Positions 17,084-25,523 of a DNA stretch of 64,000 bases are shown in pieces. The stretch comes from Lysinibacillus xylanilyticus. GTDB lineage: Bacteria; Bacillota; Bacilli; Bacillales_A; Planococcaceae. The notes under the pieces are model-generated. The model was not told where the DNA came from and did no database searches. It saw nothing but the letters and a program-made list of their open reading frames with translations. Position 1 is the first letter of the stretch. Each line of letters opens with the position of its first letter. Location: contig NZ_MDDN01000007.1 in the NCBI RefSeq assembly GCF_001708185.1, positions 87,002-151,001 of the forward strand, written 5' to 3'. Both the position numbers and the translations under genes were made by a program.

Positions 17084-18205
17084 TTAATCACCTTTCTTAG
17101 CCGACTTTGATACAGCCTGTTCGTAGACAAATAGGGTTTTCTGATACATTGGTAGAAACGTAAAATTCCTTAAAAAGCAACGTTCACTGGCGTCCCCCAT
17201 TTTTTGACGCAAGTTCTCATCCATTAACAATTGTTTAAGCCTTTTCTTTAGTAAATCTGTATCATCTCGGTTCATTAAAAATCCATTCTCATGATCAGAA
17301 ACTAGCTCATTGACGCCACCTACATTCGTGGCGATAATCGGAAGTCCTGCCCGCATCGCCTCAATAATTGAGATCGGTAAGCCCTCCCAATCGGATAGCA
17401 AGACAAATAAATGACTGTCCTCAAGCAAAGGTGTGACCTCTAATTGGTTGCCTAAAAATGAAACACGATCCGTTAAGCCTTTATTAGCAACAAATGTTTC
17501 TAAATTAGGACGCAATGAGCCATCACCTATCAATTGAAGGCGCCAAGGAATATCAGAAAGCTCTGCTAAAGCCTCTAACAGTAAATCCTGTCTTTTTGGC
17601 ACTTCAAAGCGAGCAACCATCACAATTAGTGGATGCTCCTCTTTCTCTCGATTAGGTGCTATTCGCTTATCTATTTGGTCAATGCCATTATGAATGGTCA
17701 ACATTTTATGGGCAGGAGCAATTCTTTTTGTTAATGCTAGCTTGCGATCATATTCAGATACCGTAATAATTTTAGCTGTTAGCGACTGAACTGATTTTTC
17801 CATTCGACTATACAAAATCTTTTTTTTATGTGGTACGCCTTCTGTAAAACTCCAGCTATGGGCTGTAAAAACAGTTGGAATGCCTAAAAGACTACCTACT
17901 ACACGTCCAATTGCACCCGCTTTTGATGAATGTGCTGCAATAATATCGGGTTTTATTTTTTTAAAAGCGGCTCTTAATTGCCACAAGGATTGTAAATCTT
18001 TTTTTAAATGAATCGCTCGCTGCATGGCTGGGATACTGATAACATCAATTTTTTCTGCTTGTAAGCGCCACAGTGATGGATCGTATAGGCCTGTTACAAT
18101 AGTTACTTCATGTGCGTCTTGCTTTAATTTTATGGCAAGTGCCTCCACATGCTTTTGCGCTCCGCCAATCTTATCCATACGTGTAATAAGCTGAACAATT
18201 CTCAG
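17084..18205 (-). CDS. Glycosyltransferase family 4, probable CTG start
   Basis: Retaining glycosyltransferase with GT-B fold, 373 aa from the CTG. The donor-site motif is EGLPISIIEAMRAGLPIIAT, and ITRMDKIGGAQKHVE is the family's N-terminal acceptor loop. The first beta strand (RIVQLIT) lies upstream of the first ATG (18178). The only start that keeps it is CTG at 18205, 9 nt after AAGGAG (18215-18220). If ATG is used, the domain loses its first strand. It probably adds a sugar to the undecaprenyl-linked glycan started by the next gene. Confidence 0.85.
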   Translation of the reverse strand: MRIVQLITRMDKIGGAQKHVEALAIKLKQDAHEVTIVTGLYDPSLWRLQAEKIDVISIPAMQRAIHLKKDLQSLWQLRAAFKKIKPDIIAAHSSKAGAIGRVVGSLLGIPTVFTAHSWSFTEGVPHKKKILYSRMEKSVQSLTAKIITVSEYDRKLALTKRIAPAHKMLTIHNGIDQIDKRIAPNREKEEHPLIVMVARFEVPKRQDLLLEALAELSDIPWRLQLIGDGSLRPNLETFVANKGLTDRVSFLGNQLEVTPLLEDSHLFVLLSDWEGLPISIIEAMRAGLPIIATNVGGVNELVSDHENGFLMNRDDTDLLKKRLKQLLMDENLRQKMGDASERCFLRNFTFLPMYQKTLFVYEQAVSKSAKKGD

Positions 18206-18225
18206 TACCTAACACTCCTTATTTT

Positions 18226-18543
18226 TATCAATTGTGCCTTGGCATAATTGCGTCTGGAATCGACTTTGTGCTTAGGCCTGCGTGATGCAGGTCAGTTAGC
18301 CGTTATCGCATGGATGCGATGATTTTAGGCTAACATCCTTTAAGAACTCCTTTCCGATTCCATGACATCCGCCGGAGGCTTTGAGCCAACACGATGTTGG
18401 TTACTCAGTCGTTGCCACAGGACGTGGTGTTCTTAGACTGAGTTCCTCTTTTTCAGCAGGCGTTTGGCCCCCCTGAAAACAGCTTAAATTCGCATCCATC
18501 TCACCACCTATAGAGGTAGGGGACTTCTGCTGAAAGAAGTTAA
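18226..18543 (-). repeat. Dispersed modular repeat, copy B (long form)
   Basis: About 317 bp filling the gap between the sugar transferase stop codon and the glycosyltransferase ribosome binding site. In sense orientation (minus) it begins TTAACTTCTTTC and ends GCACAATTGAT. It contains CTCAGTC/GACTGAG, CCAAC/GTTGG, GTTAGCC/GGCTAAC enclosing ATCGCAT/ATGCGAT, CCTGC/GCAGG and GGAATCG/CGATTCC stems. It shares about 180 bp with copy C and its ends with copy A. The 5' part holds CCCCTACCTC with GGTGGTGAG, reminiscent of IS200/IS605 ends. Confidence 0.85.
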
Positions 18544-19253
18544 TAAGCACCTGTTCTCGCTAACACTACGTAAAATGTTTTGATGATAATTCTCAAATCC
18601 ATCCAAAACGAATAATTATCAACGTATTCTAGATCATATGAAATTTTTTGCCCATGCGAAATATTAGATCGACCGTTAATTTGAGCAAGCCCCGTTAATC
18701 CCGGCCTTACTTCTAATCGTCGTGCCTGGACAGTGTTATAAGCATTTGTGATGGGTGGAACTTCAGGGCGTGGTCCAACAATACTCATATCTCCTTTTAA
18801 GACATTAATGAGTTGTGGAATTTCATCAATACTTAGCTTCCGAAGAACGGACCCAACCTTCGTGATTCGTGCATCCTGTTCAGTTTTAAAGTAATAATCA
18901 TCTGGAATTCCGTCTGCACACACAGTAGGCGTAGTCACTGGAACTGCCTGTATGGTCATTGTCCGTAACTTCAAAATAATAAAGCGTTGATGAGCCAATC
19001 CAGTACGGATTTGTTTAAAGAAAAAAGGGCGGCCTGTACTAATGAGTAAAATGAGGAATACAGGTAACATAAGAGGAATGGTTATAAAAAGTAGTAGGAG
19101 TGCCCCGGTAATATCAAAAATTCTCTTGCCGTACTGACTATAAAATGTGGTCGTCTGAGCTGATTGCTCGTGCAATACATCATCCTTTGCATTTTTTGCA
19201 CTTAACTTTATATATTCATTTGGGACATTTATAGAACTACTTTCGAAAAGCAT
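18540..19253 (-). CDS. Undecaprenyl-phosphate sugar phosphotransferase (PglC/WcaJ type)
   Basis: 237-aa membrane-associated phosphoglycosyl transferase that places the first sugar-phosphate on undecaprenyl phosphate. Motifs: KRIFDITGALLLLF re-entrant helix, GRPFFFKQIRTG, FIILKLRTM, and LSIDEIPQLINVLKGDMS with the catalytic DE pair, then GPRPEV. The first 40 residues are an extra polar extension. It is first in the operon with the GT4, GNAT and deacetylase genes. Phased 21-bp repeats lie just upstream of its start. Confidence 0.93.
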   Translation of the reverse strand: MLFESSSINVPNEYIKLSAKNAKDDVLHEQSAQTTTFYSQYGKRIFDITGALLLLFITIPLMLPVFLILLISTGRPFFFKQIRTGLAHQRFIILKLRTMTIQAVPVTTPTVCADGIPDDYYFKTEQDARITKVGSVLRKLSIDEIPQLINVLKGDMSIVGPRPEVPPITNAYNTVQARRLEVRPGLTGLAQINGRSNISHGQKISYDLEYVDNYSFWMDLRIIIKTFYVVLARTGAY

Positions 19254-19282
19254 TTACATAATAAAATATAAAAAGGGAGTTT

Positions 19283-19336
19283 GTTTCGATAAACATTCAA
19301 ATAGTTTCGATAAAATGAGATTTTGTTTCGATAAAC
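19283..19336. repeat. 21-bp phased direct repeats, locus 2
   Basis: GTTTCGATAAA occurs three times, beginning at 19283, 19304 and 19325, exactly 21 bp apart (two helical turns). It sits 30-85 bp upstream of the sugar transferase start. The position suits an operator array. TATCGAA on the other strand differs by one base from the Spo0A core TGTCGAA, but that link is only a guess. Confidence 0.8.
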
Positions 19337-19362
19337 CTTCAAAGTGCATAACCCTTATCTGT

Positions 19363-19818
19363 TCAACTATCTATTGATCCTTGAATAATTTGCACCTCGC
19401 ATTCTATTTGAACGTTTCCTTTTAATGCCTTACTAATCATACAAGATTGTTCAGCCTTCTCAGCTAATCGATCAATTCGTTTGTGCTGTCGTTCAGATAA
19501 ATCTTGTACAACAATTCTTGGCTTATGTACGATTTTCTCATAAGTAAAAATGCCATTCGTGACATCAACAAAACCTTCCGCTTGCATAGACAAATCCAAC
19601 ACAGCAATCTTCGAATTTTCAAGTAACGTAGCCAGTGTAATTAAATAGCAAGTTGCTGCTGCTCCAAGCAGCATTTCATCCGGATTTGTCCCAATCCCTG
19701 GTCCATTCATTTCTCGAGGGATAGAGATTTTCGTTTTTAAATTGTCCGCACTAATAGTACCTGTCCCATTTCTCCCCTCCGACCATTTTAAATTCATACT
19801 AAATAAATGTTGAACCAT
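19363..19818 (-). CDS. OsmC/Ohr-family peroxiredoxin
   Basis: 151-aa cytoplasmic OsmC-family protein that reduces organic hydroperoxides. The two redox cysteines are in GAAATCYLITL (near residue 57) and EQSCMISKAL (near residue 124). The GIGTNPDEMLLGA motif is typical of the SACOL1771-like subfamily. The ATG follows AAAAGGAGG. It is separated from the sugar transferase by the phased repeats and is probably a separate unit. Confidence 0.9.
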   Translation of the reverse strand: MVQHLFSMNLKWSEGRNGTGTISADNLKTKISIPREMNGPGIGTNPDEMLLGAAATCYLITLATLLENSKIAVLDLSMQAEGFVDVTNGIFTYEKIVHKPRIVVQDLSERQHKRIDRLAEKAEQSCMISKALKGNVQIECEVQIIQGSIDS

Positions 19819-20072
19819 AAAAAATCCTCCTTTTGATGATGTAGTGTAATAACTTACACATGACTTTTTAGAGATACAGATTGTATTTTGCCCCTTCGTA
19901 GCCGAGCGATTGCTATGGGGCCCGATTACTTCCTTGACTTACCTGAGCGGTTCTATTTCTCACCTCTTATTAAAAATTAACAGAACAATAATGAAACATC
20001 AAAACTATAAGAAAAACAAGAAAACTAATTTTATGGTAGAATAGAAAAAACAATTCTTTAGGAGATTTAATA

Positions 20073-20735
20073 ATGATTTTAACAAAGCAACAAGCAGTAC
20101 AAGCACTAAAAAAGAACAAATTTATCGGTTTTACGATTACAACAGGAAATATTATTATTAAAAAAATGAATAAAACCGATTATAATATTTTTGTTTTTGA
20201 AGAAGGCAAAGACAAACCATTGCGTTATGTCGGTTCCATTATGAACGTAATGGCTACAATGAGCGACAAAGCTTCAAATAAGGATTTTGTCATTGTGGAA
20301 CAGCTTCCAACTCAAAGTAAAGAAGAAGCTAAACCAGTAGTGAAAGATGAAGTCAAAGAAGCAGCTATGCCTGTAGAGAAAGATGAAGTCAAAGAAGCAG
20401 CTAAACTTGTAGAGCAAGATGAAGTTAAAGAAGAAAAAGCAGTTGACTTCGATGAAGAAAGACGTGCCATTTCAGGCTACGAGGGCCTATATGATGTTAC
20501 AGCGAGTGGTCGTATCATTACAGTGCGTGAAAATCGTCCATTAACTCGATGCAATGATGAATATGGTTTCCATATTGTTCGACTAACAAAGGACGGCTCT
20601 GCTTCAAGTCACAATGTGTTTGAACTTTGGAAACAGGCATACCCTGAACTTGAACAAACGAATTTTAAAGGTGCCTTAAAAGCAAAGTATGGCACAGGCT
20701 GTAAGCTTACTGATAAACCAGGTATACACTTTTAA
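20073..20735 (+). CDS. Protein with charged repeats and C-terminal NUMOD4-like motif
   Basis: 220 aa, not a known family end to end. Residues 1-85 form a small alpha/beta region. Residues about 90-125 are three charged repeats of the form VEKDEVKEAA. Residues about 130-200 (RAISGYEGLYDVTASGRI and LTRCNDEYGFHIVRL) resemble the NUMOD4 DNA-binding motif usually found fused to HNH homing endonucleases. No HNH is present. The ATG follows TAGGAG. It is monocistronic with its own terminator. It may bind DNA; function unknown. Confidence 0.7.
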   Translation: MILTKQQAVQALKKNKFIGFTITTGNIIIKKMNKTDYNIFVFEEGKDKPLRYVGSIMNVMATMSDKASNKDFVIVEQLPTQSKEEAKPVVKDEVKEAAMPVEKDEVKEAAKLVEQDEVKEEKAVDFDEERRAISGYEGLYDVTASGRIITVRENRPLTRCNDEYGFHIVRLTKDGSASSHNVFELWKQAYPELEQTNFKGALKAKYGTGCKLTDKPGIHF

Positions 20736-20750
20736 TTTCTTTCAGAAAAA

Positions 20751-20790
20751 AATCCTCAGCGCCGCTTCATAAACGCTGGGGATTTTTTTA
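20751..20790 (+). terminator. Terminator of the NUMOD4-like gene
   Basis: AATCCTCAGCG pairs with CGCTGGGGATT, followed by TTTTTT, shortly after the stop codon. It may also serve the convergent GNAT gene. Confidence 0.88.
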
Positions 20791-20816
20791 ATAAATAAAG
20801 GTCATAGCGCTAAATG

Positions 20817-22484
20817 TCAGAGATGATAAATACTATTCCCTTGTGATTGGAGATATTTTAACCAATTGTTTACTTGGCGATATACCTTTTTCTTTTTCAA
20901 TATTTGAATTATTGTTATCCTCTCTACCCTTTGAAACCCTAACTGTACTAGCTCTCGTCGTCTTTTCCTTTCATACCATTGAACGGAAGTACAGATGGCT
21001 CTTCCTTCTTCCTGCATGTTAGCGACGATTTCGGACAGCTGATGATTATGGTCCTGAATGTATGAAACATTGGATGGAAGCTCGTGTGTAAATCCTGTCG
21101 CTTCTTCACGAAATATTTGATCATGTCTTAAATAAGCTATTTCGTTCGTGCTATTTCTAAAGATCCGATAGCCTTTATGAAAGTTCGAAACATAGTTAGC
21201 ACGTCTTCTACTTACCATTACATCCTGGATAAACACTTCATTAAAGTTTGATGTCGTTTGACCTTGGCCATTCTCAGCAACATAAATATCAAAAATATGC
21301 ACAGCTATTAGGCGATTAATCCCCTTCTTGAAAGAATGGAACCAATCCTTTGAACGGGCACTTTTTAAAAAATAACGTAGTTCTCCCAATCGATCTCGTT
21401 TCAATTTCACGAGCTGATGATTATTCGTTAATTGGCCTTTCAATCTATTAAACAAGACCATCATTAGCCTTAAGGTACGTTCCCTTTTGCCTTTCGTACT
21501 CATCATAAATTTTCTAGTAAAATCAACATGTGTATACCATTCAAACTTATAAGGCTCATAACCACTGCCTAAATCATAGAAACGGTAGTTCGAAGCATGT
21601 GCTTTGAGCATATTTTCTCGCTCTATTAAACGACCAGGCCCAAAAATATTAAAATCAGGCTCATGTCCCATCGCCTGACAAAAATTTCGATCTCTACAGC
21701 AAATATCGATCGTAAAGCCTATCCAATGCCCCTCAAACTGAAGACTATCTACTTCTACTCGTAACGCGTTACTTTTCTGCGTTGCTAAACGCTCAAAAAA
21801 ACGACGCGTTTGTTGTTCTGTAAATCCACTTTTATCGATTTTCTTTTGCCATCTTCTCGTAAACAAGTCGAACATGTCAGCTAACCTTTCACGATGTACC
21901 TCTTGAAAGGTTACTTGACCAAGAGCCTTTAATTTTTTTTCACGCCGCTGAATCGTTTTAAATTTTTTTCTATGCTTATAAAGAAAATCCTCAAGTTTTA
22001 TAGATTGAAAATCAATATAAGGAGTGACAGTACGAAAAATAGAATAAGGTACCTGATACTCTATTGCATATTTTTCCAGAATTTGAGATGTATGTTTACT
22101 TTCTAATAAGCCTTGTAACACTAATATAAATCGTTTATATTTCCGAGAAAGCTCCTTTAGTAAGTATTCAATTGCAGGTTCCTTCCATTGCTTCTCTGCA
22201 ATTACTTCCATATAAGTGGCAAACCCTTGTCCTAAAAAAACAAAATAATGTATACCACCAAATCGTACATAACGAACAAGTGGGAAAAATGCTACTGCTA
22301 CTCCGTTTTGCTCGACTATGTAAATCTCAACATTGTCATTTGCACCTAACGTCATCCACCATGTCGAAACCCATTCAAACTCAATGAACGGATTATCATT
22401 TTTTTCACGTTCAAGTATCTCTGACCAAGTATTTTTATAGGACTCTAACTCTTCCATCGTTGTTACGAGTCTATAAGATAGCAC
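20817..22484 (-). CDS. CelD/FemAB-like GNAT protein, paralogue 2
   Basis: 555-aa paralogue of the protein at 15409-17082, same domain order: NDNPFIEFEWVSTWWMTLG, VEVDSLQFEGHWIGF, FNIFGPGRLIEREN and GYEPYKFEW. Start GTG at 22484, 11 nt after AAGGAG; a GTG 12 nt upstream overlaps the ribosome binding site and is rejected, and this choice aligns the N-termini of the paralogues. It stands alone, outside the polysaccharide operon. Probably modifies an envelope polymer. Substrate unknown. Confidence 0.75.
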   Translation of the reverse strand: MLSYRLVTTMEELESYKNTWSEILEREKNDNPFIEFEWVSTWWMTLGANDNVEIYIVEQNGVAVAFFPLVRYVRFGGIHYFVFLGQGFATYMEVIAEKQWKEPAIEYLLKELSRKYKRFILVLQGLLESKHTSQILEKYAIEYQVPYSIFRTVTPYIDFQSIKLEDFLYKHRKKFKTIQRREKKLKALGQVTFQEVHRERLADMFDLFTRRWQKKIDKSGFTEQQTRRFFERLATQKSNALRVEVDSLQFEGHWIGFTIDICCRDRNFCQAMGHEPDFNIFGPGRLIERENMLKAHASNYRFYDLGSGYEPYKFEWYTHVDFTRKFMMSTKGKRERTLRLMMVLFNRLKGQLTNNHQLVKLKRDRLGELRYFLKSARSKDWFHSFKKGINRLIAVHIFDIYVAENGQGQTTSNFNEVFIQDVMVSRRRANYVSNFHKGYRIFRNSTNEIAYLRHDQIFREEATGFTHELPSNVSYIQDHNHQLSEIVANMQEEGRAICTSVQWYERKRRRELVQLGFQRVERITIIQILKKKKVYRQVNNWLKYLQSQGNSIYHL

Positions 22485-22550
22485 GTGCTGATTCACTCCT
22501 TTTTATGTTCCAATGAATTATCGATTTTACCGCTCATCACCATAACGTGT

Positions 22551-22660
22551 GGTTGATTTCCGTTCCGGCTGGGCGCTTTGTAAGCTGTCGCTTCGCTTTC
22601 GCACAGAGCAGAGCTTCCTGGGGGCGTCCAATGAGCCGCTTCGCCTCCGCTCCAAGCAAC
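22551..22660. repeat. Bacillales-type intergenic repeat, single copy
   Basis: GGTTGATTTCCGTTCCGGCT followed by GGGCGCTTTG and then CGCTTCGCTTTCGC and GCCGCTTCGCCTCCGCTCC modules. The start matches the left end of the 390-bp element at 3737. Such repeats are frequent between Bacillales genes. It lies upstream of the paralogue 2 gene. It looks GC-rich beside its AT-rich flanks. Confidence 0.75.
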
Positions 22661-22794
22661 CTATATATGGCATTAATGTAACAAATGTCATTCACAACTT
22701 TTGACAATGAACCAATTTAACACTTAATATCCACCATATTCCTAGCTTTTATCTTATAGAACCCTTTATTCAGTAAGGAATTGAATGAAAATAA

Positions 22795-22832
22795 ACAAAA
22801 AACCTAAATTCAGCAAACTGCTGAACTTAGGT
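22795..22832 (-). terminator. Terminator of the FAD dehydrogenase gene
   Basis: ACCTAAGTTCAGCA pairs with TGCTGAATTTAGGT on the minus strand, followed by TTTTTTG. It lies about 20 nt after the stop codon. Confidence 0.9.
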
Positions 22833-22853
22833 CTACAAATAGCATCTTTTAAT

Positions 22854-24542
22854 TTATACCTCTAGCAGCGTTGCGTGTTCTTTTTTAACTACATTTGCCA
22901 TATGCGTTGTTGCAATATAGCTTAATGTCATACCAGGTCCTAATGTTGCACCTGGCCCTGGGTATGTTTCGCCCATAATAGAGGCCGAACAATTTCCTGA
23001 GGCATACAAGCCTCCAATTACCGTACCATCTGCCTTTACAACGCGAGCATGCTGATCAACTACTAAGCCTCCCTTTGTCCCGATATCTCCCGGATATAAG
23101 CGAAGTGCATAAAATGGAGCATTCTTCAGTTCTGCTAGATTCGGATTCTGCAATGTAGGATCTCCATAATAATTATCATAGGCACTATCTCCTCGAAGGA
23201 AATCATCATCATGACCATTACGAGCAAAAGCATTAAAACGTTCCACAGTATCCACTAAATTTTCTGGAGAAACATTCATTTGCCATGCAAGCTCTTCAAT
23301 TGTTTGTGCACTTTTCACAATACCACTGTCAAACCAACTTTTTGGAAAGGGCTGTCCAGGGAAAAGTCCCGTGAAAATATAACGACTCTTTGCTGTTGCA
23401 TCTATCAAGATCCAAGAAGGTATAGCTTTGTTGTTTTTTTCATGGTGACTATGCATATTGTCTACAAATTCATGATAAGGTGCCGCTTCGTTTAAATAAC
23501 GTTTTCCTGCACCATCTACAACCATCATATTAGGAACGCCTCGATCTGCAACTAGGAAGAAAGGATGTCCTTGTGGATCAATCACTGAAGGTGCCCCCCA
23601 TACTTTATCCATTAAATCTAGTGACGCCCCTATTTTTACGCTTGGCTCGATAATGTCACCTGTTTGCCCTTCTGGTGTAGAAGTCCATTTTGTGTTTGTT
23701 GGAGCTGGCAAATATTTTTCGCGATATGCTTGATTATGAGAAAAACCACCTGCAGAAAGCACAACCCCACGCTTTGCTTCAATATGCATCTCCTGCCCAT
23801 CTCGCTCAACTACGATACCAGTCACCCGATCTTTTTCAACGATAAAATCTTTAAATGCAGTCGAGATCCACAACTCTGCATTCGCTTCAGCAAGTGACAT
23901 TCGTAAACGAGCAATTAATGCTTCGCCTAATGCAACAGGCAAACTTCCTGTAACTTTCGACTTCACCAATCGCATGCCTAATTTTAATGCTGTCGTTTTC
24001 CCCTTTGTCGTACGTCTAATCATATTGACCTTATGAAATTCATAGCTATTCATCGTAATGCCTTTAGTGGACAAGGTCGAACGACGCATCGTGTCTGCTA
24101 ATGAGCCCATGTTCTTCAAATCAAAAATCCGTGGCTCAATCGACCGTCCTTGCGGTAAGCCACCTGGTTTTTCAGGATAATAATCAGAATAACCTTTAGC
24201 ATATTGGAAACGCATATGCCTCGTATGATTATTTAAAAACCTTAACATTTCTGGTCCTCTTGTAATATAAGCTTCCTTTAAAGCCTCTGGCACACGATCA
24301 CCAATGGTTGAATCTAAGTATAAACGTGCTAAATCATGTGTATCTGGAACGCCTTCACCCTTAATTACATGATTATTTGGAATCCATAATGCACCACCAG
24401 ACAAGGCAGAAGCTCCACCATAACGATCTGTCTTTTCAATAACTAGTGATTTTAGGCCCTGTAGCTTTGCTGTCAGACCTGCTGTTAACCCCGCTGCTCC
24501 TGAACCTACGACTACTACATCATAACTCGCATCCCATTTCAT
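22854..24542 (-). CDS. FAD-dependent 3-ketosteroid dehydrogenase-like protein
   Basis: 562-aa flavoprotein of the FAD_binding_2 (fumarate reductase/3-ketosteroid-delta1-dehydrogenase) family. The FAD motif DVVVVGSGAAGLTAGL is at residues about 8-23, and the C-terminal FAD loop is GGLYASGNCSASIMGETYPG. GGASALSGGALWIPNN is typical of KstD-like enzymes. No signal peptide. Substrate could be a steroid-like ring or another enone. ATG at 24542 follows AGGTGAGG; the ATG 21 nt upstream overlaps that site. It is monocistronic. Confidence 0.82.
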   Translation of the reverse strand: MKWDASYDVVVVGSGAAGLTAGLTAKLQGLKSLVIEKTDRYGGASALSGGALWIPNNHVIKGEGVPDTHDLARLYLDSTIGDRVPEALKEAYITRGPEMLRFLNNHTRHMRFQYAKGYSDYYPEKPGGLPQGRSIEPRIFDLKNMGSLADTMRRSTLSTKGITMNSYEFHKVNMIRRTTKGKTTALKLGMRLVKSKVTGSLPVALGEALIARLRMSLAEANAELWISTAFKDFIVEKDRVTGIVVERDGQEMHIEAKRGVVLSAGGFSHNQAYREKYLPAPTNTKWTSTPEGQTGDIIEPSVKIGASLDLMDKVWGAPSVIDPQGHPFFLVADRGVPNMMVVDGAGKRYLNEAAPYHEFVDNMHSHHEKNNKAIPSWILIDATAKSRYIFTGLFPGQPFPKSWFDSGIVKSAQTIEELAWQMNVSPENLVDTVERFNAFARNGHDDDFLRGDSAYDNYYGDPTLQNPNLAELKNAPFYALRLYPGDIGTKGGLVVDQHARVVKADGTVIGGLYASGNCSASIMGETYPGPGATLGPGMTLSYIATTHMANVVKKEHATLLEV

Positions 24543-24764
24543 ACTTATATTCCTCACCTTCATTAGTAGTTACTAAATCAATGAATCTGGTATTATCTAA
24601 AAAGTATAGAATTAAATAAATTTTCAGTCAATTAATACCTATCTAGCATTCGATCATATAATAGCCTTTTACTACATTGAATCCTTTTCTTCTAAAACTT
24701 CCGCTAATCATATTCATTTCTATTTAGCATATATTTTGTAAAACGGCGATGGGGTGAAGGAATT

Positions 24765-25466
24765 TTGCAGTTGAATGCAATGATATTAGGTGGATTTCTT
24801 TTGTTCAGTGTTAGCATCGGAGGAGCGATAGCCTGGGTATTTTCTAAGCTATTTCAGCATACAACTCAAGGATTATCATTATTATGTGGCGGATTTTTAG
24901 TTGGCTTACTTATATTAGACATTATTCCTTCTTCTTTTCATCTATACAAATCATTCGGTCTTTTACTTGGAATTCTTATTGGCTATTTAATTTTTCAAAT
25001 ACTCAATAGTTTATTACACGTTTCCCATACACAAAACCCCTCTGTAACGCTACTTGCAATGGCTATAATTATCCATACCATTCCAATTAGTCTCACTGTC
25101 GGAAATTTATTAGGGAACTCTGCATTAGGTATTACCATTACAGCATCCATTATTCTACATCATCTGCCAGAAGGCTTTGCACTTTCAACAGCATTATTAT
25201 CACAAGGAGAAAGGCTATGGAAACTCTTTCTCTATTTCATAGCCTTTTCAATTTTCTTTAGTATCTTTATACAGATTGGTCAGTATTGGGAATTAACCGA
25301 GAAAGAACAAGGGCTACTAATGGGCATATCAATCGGGTTAATCGCAACCGCCAGTATTTCAGAATTTATTTTGCATCATTTTCGTTCAGTAACACGTAAA
25401 TCCTTTTTAACATATATTTTATTAGGTTATTTTTTAAGTTATGTATTTCATATGCTAGTCGAATAA
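24765..25466 (+). CDS. ZIP-family metal transporter
   Basis: 233-aa integral membrane protein with about seven to eight hydrophobic segments. The conserved ZIP metal site appears as ILHHLPEGFALS, and a preceding helix has IIHTIPISLTVG. ZIP proteins import zinc, iron or manganese. The start is not certain: TTG at 24765, TTG at 24771 or ATG at 24780 are all possible after GTGAAGGA. It is divergent from the FAD dehydrogenase gene. No metal-responsive operator was recognised. Confidence 0.85.
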   Translation: MQLNAMILGGFLLFSVSIGGAIAWVFSKLFQHTTQGLSLLCGGFLVGLLILDIIPSSFHLYKSFGLLLGILIGYLIFQILNSLLHVSHTQNPSVTLLAMAIIIHTIPISLTVGNLLGNSALGITITASIILHHLPEGFALSTALLSQGERLWKLFLYFIAFSIFFSIFIQIGQYWELTEKEQGLLMGISIGLIATASISEFILHHFRSVTRKSFLTYILLGYFLSYVFHMLVE

Positions 25467-25503
25467 AAAAGCAATCCACCAAAATAATGTGGATTGCTTT
25501 TTT
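25465..25503. terminator. Bidirectional terminator, ZIP and SLH genes
   Basis: AAAAAAGCAATCCAC pairs perfectly with GTGGATTGCTTTTTT between two convergent genes, with T runs both ways. Confidence 0.94.
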
Positions 25504-25523
25504 CAGTTAAAAGAAGAATCGTA

